From positions 4,464,001 to 4,528,000 of the forward strand of contig OZ020253.1 of the NCBI GenBank assembly GCA_963971285.1: a stretch of DNA of 64,000 nucleotides, in the 5' to 3' direction. The translations under genes were made by a program, and so were the position numbers. The notes under the pieces were generated by a model that was not told the origin of the DNA, made no database searches, and saw only the letters and a program-made list of their open reading frames with translations. The stretch comes from Astropecten irregularis. Its lineage: Eukaryota > Echinodermata > Asteroidea > Paxillosida > Astropectinidae. Shown here piece by piece: positions 1 through 9,627 of the stretch. The first letter of the stretch is position 1. Each line of letters begins with the position of its first letter.

Positions 1-290
1 CGTCATAACAATCATGTTTTGACTTTCAGGACCCGTTCCAGCTTTAGTTGTAGCGGCGACTTGGAAAGTGTACTTAGTGAAGGGTGTCAGATCCTCAAAT
101 GTGACATCCTCCATTGTCGTGAATTGCGAAACTGCCTCCGTGGATGCAGGCGAATCTACGGGCGTCAGCCGGCTGGTGTATCCGGTTATCAAACCGCCTC
201 GGCCCTCGCAAGGAATCTCGCTCCATGAAAAACTCAAATTGTACGGGGATGTCCATTCAACTGTCACGTTTTCAGGGGATAGCGTCGGTG
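1..290 (-). CDS. Left gene, exon 6: fibronectin type III domain (cut by window edge)
   Basis: Acceptor CTTCAACAG|CACC. It encodes a full FN3-like sequence starting APTLSPENVTVEWTSP, with the conserved Trp of strand B and the Y-x-F-x-V-x-A of strand F, then stops within a few codons of the expected donor at the window edge. The matching right exon is 297 nt. Confidence 0.75.
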
Positions 291-3200
291 CTGTTGAAGA
301 AATAACACACGTTCTTATTTAAAGGTAATATCGTACGTTGTTTTTTGTCAAAGAAAATGAAAAACAGATTCCTGGGCAAAAATATCAAGGAAGATCAGTA
401 ACAGTCGTGAAATTCCCAGTCCCATACGGTGCCCACTTTTATAGACAAAAAACAGTGGAAAACGGCCACAGTATTTCTGAAGTCGTTTCTCTCTTTTTTT
501 TTTATCTTTAAAAGATCAAAAATAATTTCGGTGACTGGTTTTTACTCTTTTCTGGATAACTACACCGTTTCAGGCAGACCATTTGTAACGGTATGTTTCT
601 ACCATCACCATCTTTATACCCTGTATGTTATAGGTACATCTGTGAAGAGTTCTGTTTCGGTATGCTACCAGCTTTAAAGGTACAGCACATGATTGGTATA
701 ACTTTATCTTTCATAAGATAAATTGAGTCGGGTTTTCACTATTTTTTTTCAGGACTCAGATGTCCGATTGAGCTGAAACTATCAAATGCTTACTGTTTTA
801 TGCACATGCTGGATTAGACAAAGTGGAGTGCTCTTCTGTGACCTTTACCAATAATGTTGGCTCAAAGTAAGAGATTTAGTAACATTAGATAGGAGGGCTT
901 GCCTGGCGATCAATCGTAGCTGGATCATTCTCATCTTTTCTCAGCTGGAAACGTCAGGCCCTCATAACCCAGAGCATAAATTACAATTAAAGTATCGCAT
1001 CTGAATGGGATTCTGTCAATAGCAAATGACTGCGTACCTGTGGTTGGTACAGAAGGGTCGTCATCCGTGTCGATAGACACCATAACCTCTGCCAAACTCA
1101 CGCAGTCACCGGATCGTTCCAGGCTGATGTACCGAGCAGAGACAAAAGGACTCGGGTAGAAATGAAAGACTGCCCCGTCTTCTTGCGTGAAAGGCAGCCC
1201 CAAAGCTGGATTCTGAGTGTGATCTGAAGACAGACCAGCTCGCAGGATCAGCCCTTGGCTTCCTATAACAACCATATGAAATTTGGAGAAAGTGCATGGC
1301 GAATTATAACAATCTCATTCATAATTATGTAATGGTGTTGCAAAGAACCACTGGGCACAATTTGAAATTCAAAGTTCATGTAGTATAAAAGTTGGAGAGT
1401 TAACCGTACAAACAGAGATAAGATAGAGCTGATGCTATCTCATGCAACTTGCAGAGAATCAGCAAATAATCTACCCAAACATTTCTCAGCATTCTTGGGT
1501 TTAGCAGATTGAGAAATCCGAGACTATATATACAAAAGTCAAAGTGGGCAATGTACGAAAATAACCCGACGCACTATCTTTAAGAGCAATGGTAAACTGA
1601 AGTACGTAGACCTTGATTATATTCACCTTCTGTAGTGGCCTCGGGCGTGGTCGTTGGCTCGGGTGTAGTTGTGGGCTCGGGCGTGGTTGTGGGTTCGGGC
1701 GTGGTCGTAGGCTCAGGCGTGGTAGTGGGCTCGCGCGTGGTCGTTGGCTCGGGTGTGGTCGTGGGCTCGGGCGTGGTTGTGGGCTCGGGCGTGGTCGTAG
1801 GCTCGGGTGTGGTTGTGGGCTCGGGCGTGGTTGTGGGCTCGGGCGTGGTTGTAGGCTCGGGCGTGGTTGTGGGTTCGGGCGTGGTTGTGGGTTCGGGCGT
1901 GGTCGTAGGCTCAGGCGTGGTAGTGGGCTCGCGCGTGGTCGTTGGCTCGGGTGTGGTCGTGGGCTCGGGCGTGGTTGTGGGCTCGGGCGTGGTCGTAGGC
2001 TCGGGTGTGGTTGTGGGCTCGGGCGTGGTTGTGGGCTCGGGCGTGGTTGTAGGCTCGGGCGTGGTCGTAGGCTCAGGCGTGGTAGTGGGCTCGGGTGTGG
2101 TAGTGGGCTCGGGCGTGGTTGTGGGCTCGGGCGTGGTTGTAGGCTCGGGCGTGGTTGTGGGTTCGGGCGTGGTTGTGGGTTCGGGCGTGGTTGTGGGTTC
2201 GGGCGTGGTCGTGGGCTCGGGCGTGGTTGTTGGCTCGGGCGTGGTCGTAGGCTCAGGCGTGGTCGTGTATGCACTAAGGCGTCGGGAGCGGTAGTGGGAT
2301 CGGACGCCGCCAAGGGCTCGAGCGCCTTCTTGGGGCGTGGTCGATGGTTCGGGCGTGGTTGTGGGCTCGGACGTCGTTGTCGGCACTATAAATACGTTGA
2401 CAATGAAAAAGTTGACTTATTTCACCAAGATTCTTAGTTTAAGAAAATATACCCTATTTTAAGCAGGGGATGGAGGCACTATCTAAAAATTCCTATCGGT
2501 TGATACGTAGTTATTGCATGGAAATGATCCAATAGCTTTCCACACTGGTCATCGGTTGGGCTATCGGATGAATGTTCTTGTGGGCTGGAGTAAATGTTAT
2601 CACCGCAACAGTAATCCGAGCACACGGTTTTGAATGGCGCCCTCTTTTGATTAAAACAAGAAACTGCGGTGGTGTTTATCGATCTCAATGCACTACAACT
2701 CCGGCTTGGTGCGTGATTGGTGATTTGTTTCTGAAAGGAACTTAGAAAAGTATTCGGCATGGACAACATGTCCCGGATTTCAATAAAAGATGATTGGCGG
2801 TGTAGAAGATAGTATACTGACACCACCGCAGTTTGTTATTCTAATCAAAAGAGGGCGCCATTCAAAACCGTGTGCTCGAATTACTGTATAGAGGTTATTC
2901 ACCGACGTCATAAAATCACGTGATTGGCCGTCAAGCTTTTCTTTGTTGTCCATGATTACCCGTAGGACACTGTACGTTGTGTGTGCACTGAAGCGTATTG
3001 TTTCTTATGTTCAATCATTGTGCTTTGACGGCCAATGACGTCACATGAATAACCTCTTATTGCTCCAAAATCAATGCGCCGAGCTGATTATCAAATTCTG
3101 TGTACCCTCAAATGTTTTTTAAATATGCAATTTGGGGGTCGTGCAATAAATATATTGTGTAATTATGAATGGTCATCACAACCTGGGGTTTCAGTGCTTT

Positions 3201-6200
3201 AGCCTGTTGTGGAGACTTGGGACATTTTGGTTTAAAATCCGGTCCTACGTTGTTTTGAACGTGGAGGGTTGCTTCATGAAAACTGGTAGGAAGTCGGTTA
3301 CGGAAAATGACATTTCGGGGGTGTTTTTTTCTTGGGGCAATTAGCAAAAAATCCAATCGGTTACCCACCAAAAATTGAAAAGAATTGGGTAGATGAGGTT
3401 TCAAACTATCATTTACAGTATTGCACCAATAACTGAGAAACTCCTGAATGTTTTTTTGTAAAGATGAGGGATTTTATACTAAGGTCAATGGGAGTTTATT
3501 TAGTGTGGTGCAATAGGTTATACAGCTTTGCACACGGAAACAGGTTTCAGAATATTCTACACAAGTTATCAGCCATTCTTACATATTCATTACTAGGTAG
3601 GTCTAATAAAGAATCATTCATTACTTGGTAGGTCTAATAGAGAATAGCCGGTACCAAATTCAGTTTGTTAAGTCCTGAAATAACATTTCCACAAGTAGGC
3701 CTATATAGACGATATTTTCCAAGGTTATTTCCTGCAAGCGAAAGGAACTTTTTTGTTGACTCGGGGTTGAAGGGCAGCCTTGATACACACAAACACAAAA
3801 AGTATTATGATAGTCACACACGGCAGCCATTTTGCATTTTTTTTAGAATTCGCATGCGCTGCGCAGTACAACCTGAAAGCCACAGAAGTCAGCTAGACAC
3901 CTTTCATTCTGCTTGTGTGGGTCTTTACATTACAGAGGAATTATGTCTATTTTAATGGAGGTACACATTTGTTAGCTGTCCATAGAATACTTGACAAAAC
4001 CAAAATGACATGTGGATCGGTTTGGGGAAACACCATGTAAGAATCGTTCGTACTTCTCGTAAGGTCTCAACGTTTCGACCAGTCTGCTCTAGTCCTCATC
4101 AGATAACCTTTCAGATGTTTAGACTCATTATCATTCCATGGACAGCTTGCAAAATGAGTACCTTGATTCAAATAGACATCTCCTCTTATGAGTGATCAAT
4201 TTGTTTCATTCCCTTTTTTCTGATAAGCAGGAGAGAACGTTTCTTAAAAACATGCTAAAGCAGCAGGGATAGGCCAACATGATTTCATCTTGATTACTCA
4301 AATCTTACCCTGATCAATGATGACGGTAATTTTGCTTATACAGTAGGTCCTGTGAAGACGCAGCCTCCACCACTGGTCTCCATAACAGGCTGAGAAAGAT
4401 CAAGTTTCAATTTGTAATCAAAATGACGAAGGAACAATTACTGAAACGTACAAAAATACATCAGCTTGCTTCTAGTAAGAAATAAAGCAACTGCATTAGT
4501 GAATAATAAACCCCAAAGGGCAAATTAAAACAAAATTAAAACTAAATGACTGAAATATAAAATGATATATCAATAATGATAACAAAAATCGATGTACTTA
4601 AGACTAACACGCATAATATGCACTAGAGACTGTATACTCCTTTACAATATTTAGTTGCTTGGAGTTTACTTATGCTCTTGGCAGTGTAATTGGGCATTGT
4701 GCTTTTATATACCGTCGGCCAACTTCATTCGAACTGCTGGGTCATTCCAAACTAATGGTTACAAAAATTGTGACATTTAGAGGGAACAAGGACAGAGGTT
4801 GAAAGTTGATACATCAAGTTATTTGACATGTTTTCTCTATCACTACATCCCATACACTTGTAACAACTTGGCCAGCCAAAACGTTTGATAGATTTCTTAG
4901 TATTCAAGATATTATAGAGGATCATCTTCAAGATTTAATGTTTATAACATGTACGGACATTTCATCATAAAGTGTTGGAAATAAGTATTGAAATGAATTA
5001 AATATCTCAAATTTTGTTTCTAATGCAAAGCTATTCATTGAGTGATTGCCACTGGCCAATCATAGTATATTACCTCTAGGTATTTTTGCAACTGGAGGGT
5101 CTACATCGTCAAGATTTAATGTTCATAACTTTTAATGTTCCCAAATTACCGTCCCTGTTATGAACATTGCTCAAGGCGCATCCTAATTTCATACATAACA
5201 AATAGGTAATGGTTGCTTCAATTTTGAGTGATGACAAGTTTACATTGAGACCGTTATATAAATGGAACAAGTCAGCATTAATTAGAACAAGAATTATACT
5301 TGTATAACACATGCATGTCCGTACATTTTATGAACATTATCGTCCATTTTATCTGAAAGATGACCTTGTTATTTCATGCATATCCAGTGAATCAGAGTAT
5401 GCCTATACATGTAGTATTTTTCAGTACAACAATGAATGATTACAGGAATGTTTAGGAAACATAAATTTAGCAAAAAAAAATGATTTTAAATCCATCCGTG
5501 TCACACCCAACAAGTTATCGGTTGTAACCATTAGTGTGGACAAACCCTGCTCGGCACAAAACATATCAAAACTGGTTGACCGTTAACATTGCAAGTAATT
5601 GTACTGACTGCAGGTAGTACGAAGGTGAATATTTATCACGTAAAATAATGTCACCAAGGGTCGATTTCACGAAGCCCTACGATCGATCGTAACTCGAGTT
5701 ACGAAGGATACCCCCATCGTATCATGCGTAGGGCTATATAGGCTGATAGATAGTAAGTTATGATGAGCTTGGTGAAATCTACCCCAGTCCTCTTGGTTAG
5801 TACTGTAAGATTTCTTTGTTAAAGAAAATATCCCCAGTTACATAATTAGTAAAGAAACCAATCCAAAATATTCTAAGAGCTCGAAGACTTCCAATATTCC
5901 TTTAAAAATGTTGCGTATTTTAAAGTAATTTTTAGATAAACAAATCTCTTGTCACACTTAACTTCGTCACGATGACGTCACGATTTATCTCTCTTCGCCA
6001 AAGGCAGTGTGAATGAACTCCCGGACTCACACGAAATCATTTCGGTAATTTGGGTGTGATTGTGAAAAATTTGCAAATGTTGGGATCTTAAAGAAAGAAA
6101 GATGAAAGTTACCCGTTCTTGAATACGTGTCTAAGTTGCCATCCATTGCGTTATATGGACGCCACGCGTAGTAGTAACCGTAGTAGCTGCTCTGTGTGGC

Positions 6201-7706
6201 ATACGCATAGTACCGTAGTTCAAGTGCCTCGCCTGAAAACGGAGGAAGATATTTATATTAATCACACCTTTGATCTTGCCCTTCTGAAACCCCCTTGTCT
6301 GACTAATCTTACCTACCCCCTGCTCTCCAACTACCACCCTTCCTTTTGTCCATATCCTCTCATCCATTCATGTATGCTTTTTTTCACTTGTATGTTCTTG
6401 GAGTTCGTCATTTAGCCTTTGAGAAAGATCCTGCTAGGATCGAAACGTGTCAGGCCCTCCTAACTCCAAGCATTTGATATATTTCAGGTCATTTTGGCTG
6501 ATGAGCAGTTTGCAGCAGTTTATTACTTGTATTACTTGTACAGTATATTAATCACAATTACTTTTCCCTAGCTGGCCAAATTAACCAACAATATTGGCTA
6601 AGCAAATAAGGCTACCAAATTAATTTCACATGAGGGCTACTTTCACCTAATTGAAGGAGGGAAATGGATAACTCAATTATTACACATATTCCAAAAAACT
6701 AAGGGAAGCCATTTTTGATTCTATATTTCGTTCTTTATTCAAAGCATCTTCAGGAACATCTTGCCTGAATATGTTCTGAATAAAGAACGTAAATGAATAA
6801 AAAATTACTCCCTTAGTCTTTTTGGAGTATGTATAATATTGAGTTATCTGAATATCATCAGTGGATCACCATCAGGAAATGGATACTTTTCTTAAAGTTT
6901 AACAGATAGGGAGTTTTTAAAGTGAGATGTCACACGTATATGCATACAAACCATAAAAAGAAACTGCTTTCGTTAAAGGTAGTATCATACTTTGGTACCT
7001 TACAGGGTATAAAGATGGTGATGGTAGAAACATACTGTTAAATTTTTTTCTGCCTGAAATGCTGTATTAATCCAAAAAAGAGTCAAACCAGTGACACAAA
7101 TTATTTGTGATCTTTCAAAGATCAAAAATATAAAAGAAAAGACTTGAAAAGAAAAGAAAGAAATATTGTGCCCATGTTCACTGTTTTCGCAAACAGTGAG
7201 CAATGTATGGAACTGAAATTTTCACAGATGACTGTTACTGTATCTTTCTAGATATGTTTGCCCTAGATCTGTAATTCATTGACAAAAACCAAAGTATGAT
7301 ATTATCTATAATCTAAAAGAATCACACACGTAGTCATATTCCATGGTTTCTATATACAGTATGTTGAAAAGAAAGTATAATATTATCCATGATCCCAATT
7401 ACTTATTAGCTATTAAAAACCTCGGTCTTAAAAAATGGTCTCAGTAAAAAAAGAGAAGAAATTAAATAAGGATAAGACTGCTGTCGATTCGCTTAATGAC
7501 GGAAACGTTCATTCCCGCGGCGCGATTAAAAGTTAACTTCCCGGTCCTCAATTTTTGTTCACGCTACTTACTTCCTGGTGAAAAAAATGTGAACTTTCAC
7601 GGATCTAGATGATTATGTTTAATTTTAACGTACCTTTGTTGACCATGAGCACCGTACACAGTACTACACTGATGCACCCTAGCCATGATACTCTACATGA
7701 CGCCAT
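1..7706 (-). CDS. FTP-FN3 extracellular protein, left copy (6 exons seen, 3' partial)
   Basis: Host gene read on the minus strand. Coding exons, 5' to 3': 7706-7634, 6232-6113, 4389-4309, 2385-1627, 1262-1038, 290-1. Every intron has GT/AG ends and is phase 1, so each internal exon is a symmetric 1-1 module. The order is signal peptide, FTP (fucolectin/tachylectin/pentraxin-like, F5/8C-like) parts 1 and 2, Thr/Pro/Glu linker, FTP part 3, fibronectin III. The product is inferred to be secreted or the ectodomain of a membrane receptor; FTP domains in related lectins bind fucosylated glycans. The window ends inside the FN3 exon, so later domains, membrane segment or any cytoplasmic part are unseen. 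All six exons align with the right copy at 12029-18148 in opposite orientation, and no stop or frameshift is visible. Receptor-type tyrosine phosphatases of invertebrates are one possible family, but nothing here shows a phosphatase. Confidence 0.75.
321..679 (+). mobile_element. MITE family A, degenerate copy
   Basis: Shares with 14394-14756, 6976-7309, 39110-39565 and 63070-63260 the internal block with AAAAGATCAAAAA, CTGGATAA...CACC and TATGTTTCTACC followed by CACCATCTTTATACCCTG. The left end AAAGGTAATATCGTACG is a decayed form of the family terminus AAAGGTAGTATCATAC. It lies in the intron between exons 5 and 6. Confidence 0.55.
1038..1262 (-). CDS. Left gene, exon 5: FTP-like domain, part 3
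   Basis: 225 nt from acceptor GTTATAG|GA to donor ACCACAG|GTACG. It encodes GLILRAGL..., then a G-A-V-F-H-F patch, ARYISLERSGDCVSLAEVMV and an acidic DTDDD tail. The R-Y-I-S...C-x-x-L-x-E-V-x-V ending is the closing strand pattern of FTP domains, with the usual LCEVEV here as LAEVMV. It is one codon shorter than exon 17383-17610. Confidence 0.75.
1627..2385 (-). CDS. Left gene, exon 4: expanded Thr/Pro/Glu linker
   Basis: 759 nt (253 codons, phase 1-1), starting VPTTTSEPTTTPEP and ending ATTEG before the GTGAAT donor. It is almost entirely an 18-bp minisatellite giving the hexapeptide TTTPEP about 36 times, a likely O-glycosylated stalk. Near the start is a non-repetitive patch reading QEGARALGGVRSHYRSRRLS; an alternative frame there reads repeat-like DPTTAPD, so it probably arose from two compensating frameshifts. 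The right copy has only 177 nt here. The array is also open on the plus strand and in a second minus frame; those ORFs are shadows. Confidence 0.7.
1635..2275 (-). repeat. 18-bp minisatellite in the left linker exon
   Basis: Tandem units of 18 bp (consensus on plus strand GGCTCGGGCGTGGTYGTR) with a few degenerate positions, GC-rich against AT-rich flanks. Because 18 is a multiple of three, copy gain or loss keeps the reading frame. Some sub-blocks recur as higher-order repeats; for example the block with GGCTCGCGCG near 1730 appears again near 1928. Confidence 0.9.
2609..2886. mobile_element. 278-bp MITE with about 40-bp terminal inverted repeats
   Basis: The ends 2609-2653 and 2841-2886 are near-perfect inverted repeats starting CAGTAATYCGAGCACACGG and running through a block ending in TTTTGATTA. 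No clear target duplication. The same terminal block without its partner occurs at 19495-19530 and 43955-43995, so the terminus is dispersed through the window. Confidence 0.65.
2889..3060. mobile_element. Short MITE / inverted repeat (about 170 bp)
   Basis: The left arm starts GAGGTTATTCA then CGACGTCA and GATTGGCCGTCAAGC; the right arm is its reverse complement ending in TGAATAACCTC. It directly follows the preceding MITE. Confidence 0.5.
3061..4308. other. Left-gene intron; decayed repeats only
   Basis: No exon seen. Around 3485-3515 the sequence resembles the end of the GGTTGCACCCAAGTAAATA element family in degraded form. At 4055-4105 is a hairpin-GAAAC motif (separate entry). The remainder shows nothing I recognise. 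Confidence 0.4.
4060..4105 (-). other. Hammerhead-like CTGATGA-hairpin-GAAAC motif
   Basis: On the minus strand the sequence reads CTGATGA, G, GACTAG-loop-CTGGTC, then GAAAC. That is the conserved hammerhead core with a six-pair stem II (one G-U). A helix III closing with the required U-H cleavage site is not found nearby, so this is a partial or decayed motif. Such half-hammerheads are known from Penelope-like and other retroelements. Confidence 0.45.
4309..4389 (-). CDS. Left gene, exon 3: FTP-like domain, part 2
   Basis: 81 nt between CTTTCTCAG and GTAAG. It encodes CYGDQWWRLRLHRTYCISK followed by an I-T-V-I-I strand, i.e. the WW-x-x-x-L...Y-x-I-x-x-I-x-V core strand pattern of F5/8C-like lectin domains. 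The length equals exon 14116-14196 of the right copy. Confidence 0.75.
4390..5656. other. Left-gene intron, nothing recognised
   Basis: AT-rich, no plausible exon and no clear inverted or tandem repeat. Confidence 0.4.
5657..5785. mobile_element. MITE family B (GGGTCGATTTCAC ends)
   Basis: Terminal inverted repeats GGGTCGATTTCACGAAG and GGGGTAGATTTCACCAAG (complement). The interior has nested palindromes such as CGATCGATCG and ACTCGAGT. A second copy is at 14951-15091, and a lone end at 13268-13298. Confidence 0.65.
6113..6232 (-). CDS. Left gene, exon 2: FTP/F5-8C-like domain, part 1
   Basis: The acceptor is TTTTCAG|GC and the donor ACGG|GTAAC. The 120 nt encode a Tyr-rich stretch followed by NAMDGNLDTYSRT, the A-x-DG-n-x-dT-x-S motif at the start of FTP and discoidin-like folds. 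It is one codon longer than its partner at 12816-12932. Confidence 0.75.
6415..6545 (+). repeat. Hairpin-GAAAC module with shared tail
   Basis: A perfect hairpin GATCCT-GCT-AGGATC is followed by GAAACG, a block with CAGGCCCTC and CTCCAAGCAT, and a tail with GGCTGATGAGCAGTTT. The same order occurs at 38155-38270 downstream of the first Helentron ORF. Partial forms occur at 37340-37375 and 17716-17755. Confidence 0.6.
6976..7309 (-). mobile_element. MITE family A copy
   Basis: Begins TTAAAGGTAGTATCATAC and ends in the complement of ACCAAAGTATGATATTATCT. The internal block with the complement of TATGTTTCTACC and the AGATCAAAAATA tract runs opposite to the copy at 14394. It lies in left-gene intron 1. 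Confidence 0.6.
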
Positions 7707-7990
7707 TATCACGTCTGAAAGTCCTGTACTAAATCGCCAATTCCACCACCAGTCCTTTTGCAAATGGAGCGAACATGAACTTCCAGTTACAGAGTGCCTT
7801 GCTAAACCACATCAGGTGTATTTCGTACGTCTGCGAATCTGGTTGAAATCTGGTGAATTAGTCACACACACACACTCACGAAGGTGCGACAACACACAAT
7901 GCCATTGTGCTGCGACATGTTATTGTTCCGATCTTGGTTGCGCTTTCATCTAATTTGACAGAGCGGAAAATAATTCGGTCAAAGGGAAAA
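7490..7990. repeat. Left arm of the inverted gene duplication (5' region)
   Basis: Sequence around and upstream of the left signal-peptide exon is the reverse complement of 11880-12250. For example, the intron block with CGGAAACGTTCATTCCCGC and the exon-flanking CACCACCAGTCCTTTTGC appear inverted at 12215-12240 and 11980-12000. The duplication therefore took the promoter-proximal region as well as the exons. Confidence 0.65.
7634..7706 (-). CDS. Left gene, coding exon 1: signal peptide
   Basis: Encodes MASCRVSWLG then a hydrophobic run ending MVNKG, a typical cleavable signal peptide. The donor is CAACAAAG|GTACGTT. It is 73 nt long, ends in phase 1, and matches exon 12029-12101 of the right copy in length and frame. 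The ATG was chosen because it starts the hydrophobic segment in both paralogues. Confidence 0.75.
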
Positions 7991-8561
7991 TCCCTACGTT
8001 GACGCCAAACTTGAACCATGGGCTTGTCGCTTGTGTCAATAACAAAATACAAAACTTCAGCACGAAATTTGTATTATTTGCTTTCGCAATATCAAGGCAA
8101 CAAACCAACAAAGAAATGTGGTCATACATCAATTCTGCGTTCCTGGTAAATTTAGCAAATAGAAGGAAGTAAGTGGGAGAACTCCACGGTATTTCACAAC
8201 TTTTCGACTGGTGAGAGTAAAAAGGAAAGAAAGAAAAAATCGAACAATGACAACTGTTCGGACCAAACCCGAACACCAAAAAAGACCACACGAACCCGTC
8301 GAGTGAACCTTTCAGATAGGCCTATGGTAGCCATTTTCAACTCTTAAAAAGAATAATTTCTTGTCTGTAGGATATGAAGCTGTGCTTGGTGGAGAGACTA
8401 AAACTAGGTAAGGCTTCCGGAGACACCATGTGTGCTTTTTTTTCAGAAGTGGTGTGGTCTTGAGAAGGACCAGTGAGAAAAAAAATTATATCTCGACCAC
8501 GACACCAGCCAATTCCTGACCGTACTGCCCTATCTCCAGCCCATATCACTGAACTCCTTCA

Positions 8562-9239
8562 CAATGTTGTAGTCGAGTATTTTTTTCCGAGTACCTAGTA
8601 CTGCCGAGTTCTTTGACTGCCGAGTACCAAGACAGGTCGAGTACTTTGCCAGTCAAGTACAAGTACTGGTTTCCGAGTACAAGTACTTGTGCACCCGAGT
8701 ACAAGTACGAGTACAAGTACTTATCTTCCGAGTACGAGTACGAGTACGAGTACAAGTACTTATCTTCCGAGTACGAGTACGAGAACAAGTACTTATCTTC
8801 CGGATAAAAAACGACCAAGTTACGCTGTAGCTGATCTAAAAATGGTAGTCAAGACACGTGGATATAATACGTTGCAACAGTAATACGTTACAACAACGTA
8901 ATCGACAGGCACGGCGAAGTCTATTTTCCAGACTCAACTATTCATAAGCATGTAATTTCTATATGCTAGATTCGATTCGTTGTTCGAATGCTCAGATCCA
9001 CGAACTTTTAACTGAACAGATTTTTTTTTATCGAGTACTTTTTTTCGAGTACGAGTACATAGATGCTCGAGTACAATGTTTGGATGTCGAGTTCCGAGTA
9101 TTTTGTAGCCCGAGTACAAGTACCAAAGGGCGAGTGCGAGTATTTGGACGTTCCAGTGCGAGTACGAATACGAGTACTCGGAAAACGGTACTCGAGTAGT
9201 ACTCGAGTGCGAGTACCGAGTACGAGTACTACAACACTG
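8562..9239. mobile_element. 678-bp hAT-type MITE rich in GAGTAC, with 8-bp TSD
   Basis: Termini CAATGTTGTAGT and CAGTGTTGTAGT (complement of the right end) flank an interior of degenerate CGAGTACAAGTACT repeats. Perfect 8-bp target duplications CTCCTTCA lie at 8554-8561 and 9240-9247. There is no transposase; the tyrosine/serine-rich ORFs here are repeat shadows. The 8-bp duplication and CA-TG ends indicate mobilisation by a hAT transposase. Confidence 0.85.
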
Positions 9240-9426
9240 CTCCTTCACCTTTGAGCTACCGGCTCCTCAATGGGCTCCCCATATCTCCAGCACTGGACAA
9301 CCTCTACATGGAAGAATTCGAGATATCAATTCCCTCCCCACAGCAGACTGCAAGCCAAGACTCTGGCAGCCTCAGATATGTGGATGCCACATCCGTGATC
9401 TGGCCCCATGGATAAGACCTCCTTCA

Positions 9427-9627
9427 CAGTGGCGTCACCAAGGGGGGGGGGCAGGGGGGGGGGCACGTGCCCCCCCTGGAAAACCTCGTGCCCCCCCTCG
9501 TGCCCCCCCCCCCATTTGAGAATTGGGTTGGTGAAAAAAAAATATAACATATAAAAAGTTTGCCCCCCAACAATTGCTAGTGCCCCCCTTGTGCCCCCCC
9601 AGACTCAAAAGTCTGGTGACGCCACTG
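9427..9627. mobile_element. 201-bp hAT-type MITE, GC-rich, with 8-bp TSD
   Basis: Termini CAGTGGCGTCACCA and its complement at 9614-9627, an interior of poly-G and poly-C tracts, and perfect target duplications CTCCTTCA at 9419-9426 and 9628-9635. The target octamer is the same as that of the neighbouring MITE at 8562. A related G-run/C-run remnant is at 13685-13775. Confidence 0.85.

Noticed and set aside
1613..2437. Plus-strand ORFs of 219-274 codons and a second minus frame over the linker exon
   Set aside because: They are low-complexity shadows of the 18-bp minisatellite; splice sites and paralogue comparison support only the TTTPEP minus-strand frame.
4060..4105. Functional hammerhead ribozyme
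   Set aside because: Helix III and the U-H cleavage site cannot be formed from adjacent sequence.
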